Shown here: positions 6,903 to 15,344 of the stretch, piece after piece
Position numbering within the stretch: the stretch's first letter is position 1
How the letters are laid out: each line of letters starts with the position of its first letter
Source of the DNA: GCA-002790365 sp964486645
Lineage (GTDB): Bacteria; Bacteroidota; Ignavibacteria; Ignavibacteriales; Ignavibacteriaceae
Length of the DNA: 30,181 bases
Direction of reading: 5' to 3'
Assembly (NCBI GenBank): GCA_964486645.1
Contig: CAZAOG010000016.1
Location: 1-30,181, forward strand
The notes under the pieces: generated by a model
Databases searched by the model: none
The model's input: the letters and a program-made list of their open reading frames with translations, nothing else
Told to the model about the DNA's origin: nothing
Program-made: the position numbers and the translations under genes

Positions 6903-8306
6903 TTATCTGTAATGCTTTTGTCCCAATAGAACCACAAAAATAGTTCTAAACAATATTTTCAGGTCCATTCTTAGCGACATGTTTTCGATATAAAACAAGT
7001 CATATTTCAATTTTATTTTTACGTCTTCAATGTTTTCATCGTATTTATGTTTTATTTGTGCCCAGCCTGTAATTCCGGGTCTTACTTTTAATCTTCTTTT
7101 ATAGTACGGAATATCTTCGGAAAGTTTTTCAACAAAGAAAGGTCGTTCGGGTCTGGGTCCTACCATGCTCATCTGCCCTTTTAACACATTGATCATTTGC
7201 GGAATTTCATCTATTCGTAACTTGCGGATAATTTTACCTACTCTTGTAATCCGCGGATCATTTTTTTGCGACCACACGGGACCGCTTTTCTTTTCCGCAT
7301 CGTTATACATAGATCTGAATTTATATATTTTAAAAATCTTACCGTTAATACCGCATCTTGTCTGTCTAAAAAAGACGGGTCCTTTGCTGTCCAATTTAAT
7401 TGCGATTCCAAATATCACGCAAATAGGCAGAGATACCGTAAGGGTAAGAAGAGAAACAATAATATCCATCAATCTTTTAACTTTCTTTTCCCACTCGGGC
7501 ATAATCTCGGGCATTAAATCGATTAAAGGAATTCCGTAAAGCTGGGATGTTCTTGCCTGCCCGGAAAGAATTTCATAAAGGCCGGGCACAATTTTAAGTC
7601 CTACTTTTTTAGATGAACACTTACCCAGTAAGTCAATTAATATATCGTCATTCTTTTTATTCAGAGCAATAATCACCTCTTCTATGGAATAGTCGTCTAT
7701 ATATTTAATCAATGATTCGGTAGAGCCGATTACTTTAACGCCTTTATATTCCTTTCCAATATTCTTCTCTTCCACAGCAACAAAACCGGAGACGTCAAAA
7801 CCCAAAGCTCTGTGACTTTCAATCTGTTCCAAAACTTCCTTCGCTTTAGAATTAAATCCTACAATCAGTGAATTTTTTCTTCCGACTCCGTTTATAAGCA
7901 ATCTTCTTTGAACGAATCTTACCAATAATCTTCCGGAGCCAACAAACGTTAAAAACATTCCCCAATAAATAAGAATAAGGATTCTTGAGCCCGAGCTTAT
8001 CCCGTGCAGCGAGTCGTCTATGTAAATCGCAAAGAAGAGTATAAAAATTCCGATAAAAGAAGACTTAAAGAGAGTGGAAAGTTCATCAAAGCGGGAAGCC
8101 GCGAACCAGGTTTTGTACATTCCCACAAACAGAAAAATAAAAAACCAGTAGAGGTAAAGTATGTACGAAGTAATAAGAAAGTCAGGACGAATAGAAAACG
8201 AAAACAAACCGGATTCCACTCTAAAAACAAAGTACAGATACCCGGCAGTATAGATTGTAATAAAATCTACCGTAATGATTAAAATTTTTTCAAGTTTTTT
8301 ATTCAT
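6903..8306 (-). CDS. Undecaprenyl-phosphate sugar phosphotransferase (WcaJ/WbaP-type initiating enzyme)
   Basis: Initiates glycan assembly by moving a sugar-1-phosphate from a nucleotide sugar to undecaprenyl phosphate at the inner membrane. Seen: 467 aa with four N-terminal membrane helices (about 8-120), a CoA_binding_3 Rossmann-like domain (about 143-260, start NSLIVGF), a re-entrant hydrophobic helix (about 276-300), and a complete Bac_transf catalytic domain: GPVFFRQ, KFRSM (329-333), the catalytic Asp366-Glu367 in IDEIPQ, MVGPRPER (381-388), RPGITGW, and a C-terminal YYIEN-like FYIEN/LDLKIL segment. ATG start. It is the only intact phosphotransferase in the window, in contrast to the decayed copy fused in the gene at 4109-6112. 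The sugar (glucose, galactose or similar) is not resolvable here. Confidence 0.95.
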   Translation of the reverse strand: MNKKLEKILIITVDFITIYTAGYLYFVFRVESGLFSFSIRPDFLITSYILYLYWFFIFLFVGMYKTWFAASRFDELSTLFKSSFIGIFILFFAIYIDDSLHGISSGSRILILIYWGMFLTFVGSGRLLVRFVQRRLLINGVGRKNSLIVGFNSKAKEVLEQIESHRALGFDVSGFVAVEEKNIGKEYKGVKVIGSTESLIKYIDDYSIEEVIIALNKKNDDILIDLLGKCSSKKVGLKIVPGLYEILSGQARTSQLYGIPLIDLMPEIMPEWEKKVKRLMDIIVSLLTLTVSLPICVIFGIAIKLDSKGPVFFRQTRCGINGKIFKIYKFRSMYNDAEKKSGPVWSQKNDPRITRVGKIIRKLRIDEIPQMINVLKGQMSMVGPRPERPFFVEKLSEDIPYYKRRLKVRPGITGWAQIKHKYDENIEDVKIKLKYDLFYIENMSLRMDLKILFRTIFVVLLGQKHYR

Positions 8307-8315
8307 TAAAAAAAT

Positions 8316-9371
8316 CTAATAATTGTAAAACTTTTTAAACCAATTAACAAATTTCGGGATTCCTATATCAATGGTAGTTTTCGGTTGATAATTAAATTTA
8401 ATTTTAAATTCGGTTATATCAGCCCAAGTTTTAACCACATCTCCTGGCTGCATGGGTAAGTAATTTATATCTGCTTTAATTCCGATTGATTTTTCAATTT
8501 CTCTAATAAAATCAAGAAGTTTTACAGGATTGCTGTTTCCTAAATTATAAAGCTTATACGGGGCAATTGAAGAAGATGGCTCCAAGGTATTGCCGGTACA
8601 ATTATTATTTGCAGGAGGATTATCTATAACTTGCACAACACCTTTAACTATGTCACCTACATATGTAAAATCTCTTTCCATCCGACCATTATTAAATACA
8701 TCGAGGGCTTTGCCTTCATATATAGACTTTGTAAAAAGGAAATAAGACATATCCGGTCTGCCCCATTCTCCGTATACCGTAAAGAAACGCAAACCTGTTA
8801 CGGGTACATTAAACAGGTAGCTGTAAGAATGAGCCATTAACTCATTTGCTTTTTTTGTTGCAGCGTATAAACTAACCGGGTGGTCAACGTTTGAATTAAC
8901 GGAATAAGGCATCGTTTTGTTTAATCCGTAAACCGAAGAACTACTTGCAAAAATTAGATGCTCTATTTTATAATTCCTGCAATTTTCCAATATATTTAAA
9001 AAACCGGAAATATTACTTTCGGTGTACGCGTAAGGATTAACCAAAGAAAACCTTACACCTGTTTGTGCGGCAAGATTTATGACTATTTTAATATTATTAT
9101 CCGAAAATAATTTTTTTATACTCTCTTTATCGTTTAAATCGACTTTAATAAACTTGAAGGAATCAAATAATTCACTACTTATATACCGGTTATACTTAAT
9201 CTTTTCAGAACTAATTCCCAACTCTTTTAATCTGCCCGTCTTTAACTCTACATCGTAATAATCATTTAAGTTATCCAAGCCAATAACATCATTTCCGTAT
9301 AAAAGTAATTCCTTTACAAGATGATAGCCAATAAATCCGGCTGAACCCGTAACTAATATTTTTTTTTCCAT
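8316..9371 (-). CDS. NAD-dependent sugar epimerase, UDP-glucuronate 4-epimerase-like
   Basis: Extended short-chain dehydrogenase that epimerises a nucleotide sugar, most likely UDP-glucuronate to UDP-galacturonate. Seen: 351 aa; NAD-binding GSAGFIG (9-15), the substrate-specific LDNLNDYYDV stretch (about 32-41) typical of the CapI/UGE GlcA-epimerase group, SSSSVYG (143-149), the catalytic pair in YAATK (Tyr169, Lys173), LRFFTVYG, and RDFTYVGDIV near 230. ATG at 9369-9371. There is a 159-bp AT-rich gap upstream, so a local promoter is possible. In the cluster it would supply an acidic sugar to the glycosyltransferases. Other 4-epimerase or dehydratase specificities cannot be excluded from sequence alone. 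Confidence 0.92.
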   Translation of the reverse strand: MEKKILVTGSAGFIGYHLVKELLLYGNDVIGLDNLNDYYDVELKTGRLKELGISSEKIKYNRYISSELFDSFKFIKVDLNDKESIKKLFSDNNIKIVINLAAQTGVRFSLVNPYAYTESNISGFLNILENCRNYKIEHLIFASSSSVYGLNKTMPYSVNSNVDHPVSLYAATKKANELMAHSYSYLFNVPVTGLRFFTVYGEWGRPDMSYFLFTKSIYEGKALDVFNNGRMERDFTYVGDIVKGVVQVIDNPPANNNCTGNTLEPSSSIAPYKLYNLGNSNPVKLLDFIREIEKSIGIKADINYLPMQPGDVVKTWADITEFKIKFNYQPKTTIDIGIPKFVNWFKKFYNY

Positions 9372-9530
9372 TTATACTATGTTGTTTTTTAAAAAAACAT
9401 CTTTTGAATTGCTCTAAAATATTATATTCACTGTTAATATCATTAGGTTATTAGTCAAAATCGTGTTATCTGTAAAAGAAATTTTTAAAATAGATTTTCA
9501 AATACTAACTCGGGTTTAAGTTAAAAATTT

Positions 9531-10724
9531 TTATGATATAGTATTAGATTTTTTTAACAATTCTTGGTACAGATTATGATTGTTCTCTACCATTGCATCT
9601 ATTGAAAAATCATCTTTTATATTATTTTTGGCATAACTACCAAAATTTCTTGCCTTAGAAATATTTGATGCCAAATCAATTATTTTTTCAGTTAACATTT
9701 CAATATTCAGCGGTTCGATTAGATAACCGTTTTTTCCGTTTTCTATAACTTCGTGTGCTCCGTCAAGATCGAAAGAGATTACGGGTTTACCCATTAACAT
9801 TGATTGAGTAAAAACTCTCGGCAAACCTTCTAATAAGGAAGTGTGTACAACAATATCAATTAATGAAATAACAGAAGGCATTTCTTTCGTCGGAATCAGC
9901 CCGGTAAAAATAATTTTATCGGTTAATCTTTTTTTATCGATAAATTTCAGCAGTTCGTTTTTATTCTCGCCATTGCCGACAAATAAAAGTTTAACATTAG
10001 GTATTTGCCTGCATACTTTTTCAAAAGCTTGAAGTAAATAAATATGTCCTTTTATTACGGATAAACGCGCAATTTTACCTATAACTATATCATCATCGGT
10101 TAAGCCAAATTTATTTTTTAGATTATAATTATCGGCTGAATTAAAGTTTTTAAAATTTTCTATATTAAAACCGCTTCTTATTACAACAAATTTTTCTCTT
10201 GGGGCAATCTTATCTTGTACCATTTCATCCACGATTGTATGAGTTACTGAAACAATCTTATTACAAAAAATTGATGCAAACTTTTCAATACCTTTATAAA
10301 ATATTCGAATAAACCGGTTTTGAAACCGGTGATACGGCTTGGCATGATTGTGATGAATTATGATAGGGGTTTTTGCCAGCCAAGCAGCAATTCTGCCGAC
10401 CACACCGGCTTTTGAGCTGTGTGTATGAACGATATCATAATTATTTTTTTTTATGAAAAGATACAATTGAAAAATCACCAATATATCGCTGAGCGGCGAA
10501 ATAGCACGTTTAAGATTATTGAAAGTGAATACCGGTATATTTAATTTTTTGCATATGCTGTACATACTTCCTTCGGAAGAAATATTTGGACCGGTAACTA
10601 TATCAACGTAATACCCCTTCTTAATTAAACCATCGACTGTATATATTGTATTTTCAGTTGCTCCGCCAATGCTGAACAAAGTAATAATATGTAAAACTTT
10701 TTTCCCTGTACTGTTATTCTCCAA
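9531..10724 (-). CDS. Glycosyltransferase family 4 (GT-B)
   Basis: Cytosolic or membrane-peripheral retaining glycosyltransferase that extends the lipid-linked repeat unit. Seen: 397 aa; N-terminal Glyco_transf_4 start with GGATENT (about 20-26), HTHSSKAG near 99-106, the inter-domain linker, then the C-terminal nucleotide-binding domain with KGHIYLLQAF, LLFVGNGEN, and the donor site SLLEGLPRVF. The classical E-x7-E motif reads E-x7-Q here, a variant common in the EGLPRV subgroup. The start is TTG (10722-10724), 2 nt after the stop of the upstream glycosyltransferase gene; no nearby ATG preserves the N-terminal motif. Donor and acceptor are unknown. Confidence 0.92.
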   Translation of the reverse strand: MENNSTGKKVLHIITLFSIGGATENTIYTVDGLIKKGYYVDIVTGPNISSEGSMYSICKKLNIPVFTFNNLKRAISPLSDILVIFQLYLFIKKNNYDIVHTHSSKAGVVGRIAAWLAKTPIIIHHNHAKPYHRFQNRFIRIFYKGIEKFASIFCNKIVSVTHTIVDEMVQDKIAPREKFVVIRSGFNIENFKNFNSADNYNLKNKFGLTDDDIVIGKIARLSVIKGHIYLLQAFEKVCRQIPNVKLLFVGNGENKNELLKFIDKKRLTDKIIFTGLIPTKEMPSVISLIDIVVHTSLLEGLPRVFTQSMLMGKPVISFDLDGAHEVIENGKNGYLIEPLNIEMLTEKIIDLASNISKARNFGSYAKNNIKDDFSIDAMVENNHNLYQELLKKSNTIS

Positions 10725-10726
10725 TC

Positions 10727-11782
10727 TTATACCTGCAAAAGTTCTTTAAAATAATCTATTAATTTAACAACATTTTTTTGTAAAGAATATTTTTCTTCAA
10801 TAATTTTTCTCCCATTTTTCCCCATTTTTAACCTTAATTCTTTATTGTCTTTTAATAATCTAATATATTTTACCCATTCGTCAGTATTGTTTGCTTGAAA
10901 GCCGTTTACACCATTTACAATTATTTCTTTGTTAGCACCAACAGGCGACCCTATAACCGGCAGATTACAAGATAAATATTGAATTAATTTGAATCCGCAT
11001 TTGCCTCTTTCCCAAGGATTATCCGGCAGAGGCATAATACCAACATCAAATTTTGATATTTCTTCTACTTCTGTATTTTCATCCCATTTTATACAATTTA
11101 CAAACGCACCTTTAATTTTATTAGCACCAATCAAATTTACTCTAATATCGTTTTCCAAAGATACTTTTTTTAATGCGTCTTCTATTAACTTAATATATTT
11201 TTCCGTGCCGGGCGAACCAATCCAGCCCACGGTAAAAACATTATCTTTAATCGGTTTTGTATTTTTAAATTTGTTTACATCAACAACTGTCGGAAATAAT
11301 TTAACATTTTCATTATTCAATTTTGCTCGCTTTAACAAATATTCATTTCCTGCTAAGACCATATTTGCATATTTCATTACCGAGTCAATTTTATTTTTTA
11401 AGATACTCCTTACTAAAATATTTTTATTTTGATCATATCTATGGAAAAAAGCATCGTCATAATCAGCCACTATTTTAGTCTTTCCACCTACAAAAATTTT
11501 TTCAAATAAAGGAGGTATCCAAGGTAATAATTCTTGCTGCAGCCATATAAGATCAAAATTTTCTTTGTGCAAAATTTGAATTATTCTTTTAAAATATCCT
11601 TCAATAATTTCACCTACGGGCAAAGGTGTTTTATCATATAAAAATCTTATATAATTTTTACTTAGAAGCGGCTTTACGGTTACCTCCCATCCTTGTGCTT
11701 TAAGTAATGGAATATATTGATAAAAACGATAACGGCTGCTTGCTGCTTGAGGTTCATATCTCGGTAAGATTAGTATTTTCAT
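10727..11782 (-). CDS. Glycosyltransferase, GT4-like
   Basis: Predicted GT-B sugar transferase of the polysaccharide locus. Seen: 351 aa; N-terminal strand and loop MKILILPRYEPQAASSRYR, a central ADYDDAFFHRY stretch, linker FPTVVDVNKF, the second Rossmann start FTVGWIGSPG, and a C-terminal donor site with NPWERGKCGFKLIQYLSCN followed by PVIGSPVGANKEII, typical of GT4 members that carry KCGFK in place of a plain E-x7-E. ATG at 11780-11782 directly abuts the TAA of the preceding GT2 gene, so the two are translated from one message. The sugar specificity is not predictable. Confidence 0.9.
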   Translation of the reverse strand: MKILILPRYEPQAASSRYRFYQYIPLLKAQGWEVTVKPLLSKNYIRFLYDKTPLPVGEIIEGYFKRIIQILHKENFDLIWLQQELLPWIPPLFEKIFVGGKTKIVADYDDAFFHRYDQNKNILVRSILKNKIDSVMKYANMVLAGNEYLLKRAKLNNENVKLFPTVVDVNKFKNTKPIKDNVFTVGWIGSPGTEKYIKLIEDALKKVSLENDIRVNLIGANKIKGAFVNCIKWDENTEVEEISKFDVGIMPLPDNPWERGKCGFKLIQYLSCNLPVIGSPVGANKEIIVNGVNGFQANNTDEWVKYIRLLKDNKELRLKMGKNGRKIIEEKYSLQKNVVKLIDYFKELLQV

Positions 11783-12760
11783 TTACACGGATTTTTTAGA
11801 AAACTTATTTAAAAAAATTGACTTATAAAGTTTCTTATAAGCCTTGGAAATTTCAACTACAGTGTTAAAAGAACCTGTTAAAACAGCACCTAAAATTCTT
11901 GCAATCGGTTCCAACACAAGAATAACCAGATAAATTACAATATATGATCTGTTGCTAAAATGTTTCTGTGCAAAAAGAATTTTACTCTGTAGATTGATAA
12001 ACATTCTTTTGGCTTTAACTTTTTCCGTAACGCCACCCCCTTTATGATATACTTGAGCGCCGGCCAAGTAATAGCTTAAGTATTCTTTTTTTCTTGCTCT
12101 TAATGCCAAATCCAAATCTTCATAATAGACAAAAAATCTTTCGTCATAACCTTTTAGCTCATCAAATAGTTTTCTTCGAATCAAGAAAAAAGAACCCATT
12201 ACCTGATCGACTACTCTGCTATCTTTATGGTCCCATTCCGTCATAAAATGACCGGGGAGTATTTGGGGAAATAATTTATCAATACCCAAGGATCTGCAAA
12301 TCATTCCAATTGGAGTGGGAAATCTTGCGCAATTACGACTGATTTCATTTTTATCGTTTAGTATTTGAATTCCGACAATTCCAACATTTTCATTTTCTTC
12401 TTTTTCCATAAACTTTATCGGTACGGATAAGGAGTTTTCAAAAAGCCGCGTATCCGGATTAAGCATTAACAAATAATCGGCATCGCTTCCTTTTGCTCCC
12501 TGGTTGCAGGCTTTGGCAAAGCCCAAATTTTCAGTGTTTTTAATTACCTCAACGGGGAATTCTTTTATTTTTATTTTTTCTAGCGAATTATCTGCGGATG
12601 CGTTATCAACAACAACAAGTCGGTTTAATTTAAAATTATCGTTTACGGCGCACGAAATAGATTCTATACACTCGGAAATAAGATCACCGGAATTCCAATT
12701 TACAATTACGATATCTATAGAAATTAATTTTGGGGTTTTATTTAATATATTTTGAATCAA
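11783..12760 (-). CDS. Glycosyltransferase family 2, rhamnosyltransferase-like (WbbL type)
   Basis: Inverting GT-A enzyme that adds a sugar, often L-rhamnose in characterised relatives, to the lipid-linked oligosaccharide. Seen: 325 aa; IVIVNWNSG (17-25), VDNASADNS (51-59), ENLGFAKACNQG, the metal-site NPDT (101-104), VMGSFFLIRR, and the general-base region YYEDLDLALRARK. The C-terminal hydrophobic stretch (about 280-300) probably anchors it to the membrane. The start is TTG at 12758-12760. It resembles the N-terminal half of the fusion protein at 4109-6112, so the two GT2 domains may be paralogues. No dTDP-rhamnose synthesis genes are in the window, so rhamnose as donor is only a family-based guess. 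Confidence 0.92.
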   Translation of the reverse strand: MIQNILNKTPKLISIDIVIVNWNSGDLISECIESISCAVNDNFKLNRLVVVDNASADNSLEKIKIKEFPVEVIKNTENLGFAKACNQGAKGSDADYLLMLNPDTRLFENSLSVPIKFMEKEENENVGIVGIQILNDKNEISRNCARFPTPIGMICRSLGIDKLFPQILPGHFMTEWDHKDSRVVDQVMGSFFLIRRKLFDELKGYDERFFVYYEDLDLALRARKKEYLSYYLAGAQVYHKGGGVTEKVKAKRMFINLQSKILFAQKHFSNRSYIVIYLVILVLEPIARILGAVLTGSFNTVVEISKAYKKLYKSIFLNKFSKKSV

Positions 12761-12824
12761 ATCGGTAACAGACTATATAATGTAAATATGAAGCATACAA
12801 AAATACAAGTTAAAATAAATTAAA

Positions 12825-13655
12825 TTATTTCCTTGGGGCTTGTTCAATTATTTTCTCAGAAAATGACTTTTTTAGTTTATCCAATGATGCCATCAACCCT
12901 AATTCATCTTCAATAGGTATTTTACCAGGTGTATATCCATGCTGAACTAAAAATAAAAGATAATAAATATAAGTTTTAATTTTTTGCACTACGCCGGTTT
13001 GTGAATTTATAATACTATTTGAATGCTGTGGATCTAATTCATCAATTAAATAATAACTATTTGCTAAATCGGCAAACCACCTAAAAGGTGGATGAAATCC
13101 ACCTTTGATAATTCTATATGTATGCTCAACATGTTCCAAAATATTCTTATATTTTTCATCTAATAATCCCACGCTATATAAAACTTCATCTCTATAATAG
13201 GATAACGCCCCTGTAACATGATAGTGAAATGCAATTTTTATGTTATTATTATATTCTACTATTTTTAACGGATTAGGTGTCCCATCATCTTTTCTATTCA
13301 ATGCTCCATGGTAAGCATAATTAAAATGTAGAATTCCTGTCTCTTTGCTTGCTTCAATATATTTATCAATAATCGAAGAATCTTTTAATAAAATATCATC
13401 TTCAATTAAAAATATATGGTTGCAATTATGTGACAATAAATACTTCAATGCATCATTTTTTGATTTACCAACACCTTTTCTTTTTTTATGTTGAATTATT
13501 TCGTTTATTTTTGAGTTGTAAATATCTGAGTCATATTCATCGCCATCATTTATAGTTATTATTTTATCAACATCAGGTAATGAAGATAATAACTTTATAA
13601 AGTAATCTTGTCTATTACACGTAATTATACCAAGACCTATTTTATTGCTTTTCAT
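12825..13655 (-). CDS. Glycosyltransferase, GT-A fold (GT2-like)
   Basis: Seen: 276 aa; N-terminal LGIITCNRQDYF, then ITINDGDEYD (about 33-42), a KGVGKSKNDAL helix in the position of the GT2 'N.G...A.N.G' region, and an acidic metal-type motif IEDDILL (84-90). Later segments GALSYYRDEVL and GLLDEKYKNILEHVEHTYR match the acceptor-side GT-A layout. The C-terminus is hydrophilic with no membrane helix. ATG at 13653-13655. A 64-bp AT-rich gap separates it from the following GT2 gene. Base use from here to 19425 looks more A+T-rich than to the left, suggesting a separately acquired segment. Fold assignment is good; sugar and linkage are unknown. Confidence 0.84.
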   Translation of the reverse strand: MKSNKIGLGIITCNRQDYFIKLLSSLPDVDKIITINDGDEYDSDIYNSKINEIIQHKKRKGVGKSKNDALKYLLSHNCNHIFLIEDDILLKDSSIIDKYIEASKETGILHFNYAYHGALNRKDDGTPNPLKIVEYNNNIKIAFHYHVTGALSYYRDEVLYSVGLLDEKYKNILEHVEHTYRIIKGGFHPPFRWFADLANSYYLIDELDPQHSNSIINSQTGVVQKIKTYIYYLLFLVQHGYTPGKIPIEDELGLMASLDKLKKSFSEKIIEQAPRK

Positions 13656-13669
13656 AAAAAATTTTATGT

Positions 13670-14683
13670 TTATTGATTTAAAAAGTTATTAACTTCTTCT
13701 ATTAATGTTGATTTTTTAAAACGTAAAAACTTCCTGCATAATTTTTTGGCTCTTACTAATTTATTTAGTTTTCTAAGTATTTCAATATTGAGATAATAAA
13801 CAAACTCAATTGAATGAAAAAAAAGTATCGGATAATAATTTTTTACTATTGCTCTTTCTAGTCTAATCAATAAAGTATATAAAATTATCGGGGTCTTAAG
13901 ATGTAAACTAAATCTTTTATGAATAAGTAAAAGATCTGCCTTATTCAAACTCTTCAAATAAGTATTAATTGAATTTTTATAGATGCTCCTAACTTCTAAT
14001 CTATTCCTTTCTTTGTTTTCGTACTCCTTATTCAAGTTAGATAGAGATTTAAAAAAAGTTCCTAAAGGTTTTTGAATATGGTAAATTCTTCCAACGTTTG
14101 AAACTTTTATAGCAAAATCATGATCACCACAAACTTCAAAATTTTCCGAAAACCAAATTTGATTAGTAAAATGAATTGAAGATCTCCACATTGGCTGTGA
14201 ACCAATTATACATTTATCCATTAAATAAAGACGATTATAATCAGGAAAATTAATGATTTTATTTGATATTGCATCTTCAAATAATTGATTATCACAAGTT
14301 GACAGATATTGATCAGCATAAACTAGTCCCACATCAGGGTGTTCAACTAAGTAATTACTAAGAATCTCATATGCGTCGTGTTTTAATCTATCATCAGTAT
14401 TTGCATTCGTAATAAATATTCCACTGGATATTTTTATTCCTCTATTCCAAGCCCGATAGACAGTCTCCCTTTTCTCTGTTTTGATATATTTAATATTATC
14501 ATAATTACCTAAATATTCTTTAATTATAACATCTTCATTTTGTTCTGAACCACTGTTTACAATGATGATTTCTAATTCATCTACAATAGTCTGCGCTAAT
14601 AGATCTTCTATTTTTCCTCGAATAAATTTTTCTGAATTATAAGTTGATATGATTGCAGAAACTAGTATTTTTTTATTATTCAC
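13670..14683 (-). CDS. Glycosyltransferase family 2
   Basis: Predicted GT-A enzyme of the variable polysaccharide segment. Seen: 337 aa; VSAIISTYNSEKF (8-20), VNSGS (42-46) where most GT2 proteins have VDDGS or VDNAS, an AWNRGIKISSG helix, and NTDD (95-98) as the metal site; then GLVYADQ, SQPMWRSS and CGDHDFAIKVS, which supplies the acidic general-base region. The C-terminal third is basic and amphipathic, suggesting peripheral membrane contact. The start is GTG at 14681-14683. The missing first Asp in VNSGS may alter nucleotide contacts or simply mark a subfamily. Lies 14 bp upstream of the next glycosyltransferase and 14 bp downstream of the methyltransferase gene. Confidence 0.9.
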   Translation of the reverse strand: MNNKKILVSAIISTYNSEKFIRGKIEDLLAQTIVDELEIIIVNSGSEQNEDVIIKEYLGNYDNIKYIKTEKRETVYRAWNRGIKISSGIFITNANTDDRLKHDAYEILSNYLVEHPDVGLVYADQYLSTCDNQLFEDAISNKIINFPDYNRLYLMDKCIIGSQPMWRSSIHFTNQIWFSENFEVCGDHDFAIKVSNVGRIYHIQKPLGTFFKSLSNLNKEYENKERNRLEVRSIYKNSINTYLKSLNKADLLLIHKRFSLHLKTPIILYTLLIRLERAIVKNYYPILFFHSIEFVYYLNIEILRKLNKLVRAKKLCRKFLRFKKSTLIEEVNNFLNQ

Positions 14684-14697
14684 TTAAATCCCGTTAA

Positions 14698-15339
14698 TTA
14701 TTTAACAGCTTCTAAGTTTAGACTTATTGGATACTTTTTGTTATTGATATCTAATAAGATAGATGCCCAATCAGTAAAATTATGATGCTCCACAAGTGCC
14801 GGATCCCAAATACGAACATCTTTAAAACCGGTTTCCAATAATAGTTTTGTTAAAAATTTTTCATTAAAAACTGCAAAATGTGAATTTTCTTTATAATCTT
14901 GCCCTCCTAATAATGGTAGCCAAATAGATTCGATTGAATTTCCATTATCATTATAAATTGAGATAATTTTATCAAAGTCAGGCACTGAAATCCTTAAGAT
15001 ACCCCCTGGTTTCAAAACTCTATTCCATTCGGAAAGAGTATCAGACAATTCTTTCATCGGGATATGTTCAAGGGTATGTGATGTATATATCAAATCTGCA
15101 AAATCATCATTAAAAAAAGGTAAAAATTTGACATTTCCAACGTGATGAATATGAGAAAAAAAACGTGAGTCTACATTAATATATTCAGGGCTATTTATTT
15201 CTCCGCATCCGAGATGAATCAAAATTTCATTATTCGGATTAGTTGGATACTTGTAGGGTAAAAAGTTCCTTTTAATTTTATACAAAAAAAGTATAATCTT
15301 ATTAATATTAACAGTGATAATCCTTTTTACTCTTTTCAT
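14698..15339 (-). CDS. Class I SAM-dependent methyltransferase
   Basis: Seen: 213 aa; after a basic N-terminus, motif I is ILIHLGCGE (39-47), followed by an acidic residue at the end of strand 2 (NVDSRF, Asp57), YTSHTLEHIP (the Methyltransf_11 motif) and RVLKPGGILRISVPDFD. This matches the small Methyltransf_11/COG4627-like proteins seen in polysaccharide clusters, which methylate a sugar or cap a growing chain. ATG at 15337-15339; 5 bp separates it from the flippase stop. Between a flippase and glycosyltransferase genes, a sugar O-methylation or chain-end role is the best guess. The target is not known. Confidence 0.9.
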   Translation of the reverse strand: MKRVKRIITVNINKIILFLYKIKRNFLPYKYPTNPNNEILIHLGCGEINSPEYINVDSRFFSHIHHVGNVKFLPFFNDDFADLIYTSHTLEHIPMKELSDTLSEWNRVLKPGGILRISVPDFDKIISIYNDNGNSIESIWLPLLGGQDYKENSHFAVFNEKFLTKLLLETGFKDVRIWDPALVEHHNFTDWASILLDINNKKYPISLNLEAVK

Positions 15340-15344
15340 AATTT

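Noticed and set aside
7165..7539. Plus-strand open frame of 124 codons
   Set aside because: Antisense shadow of the intact phosphotransferase gene; no domain or composition support.
9531..10724. Loss of the second Glu in the E-x7-E motif as a sign of inactivity
   Set aside because: The EGLPRV...Q form is, from memory, common in active GT4 relatives, and the rest of the protein is intact.
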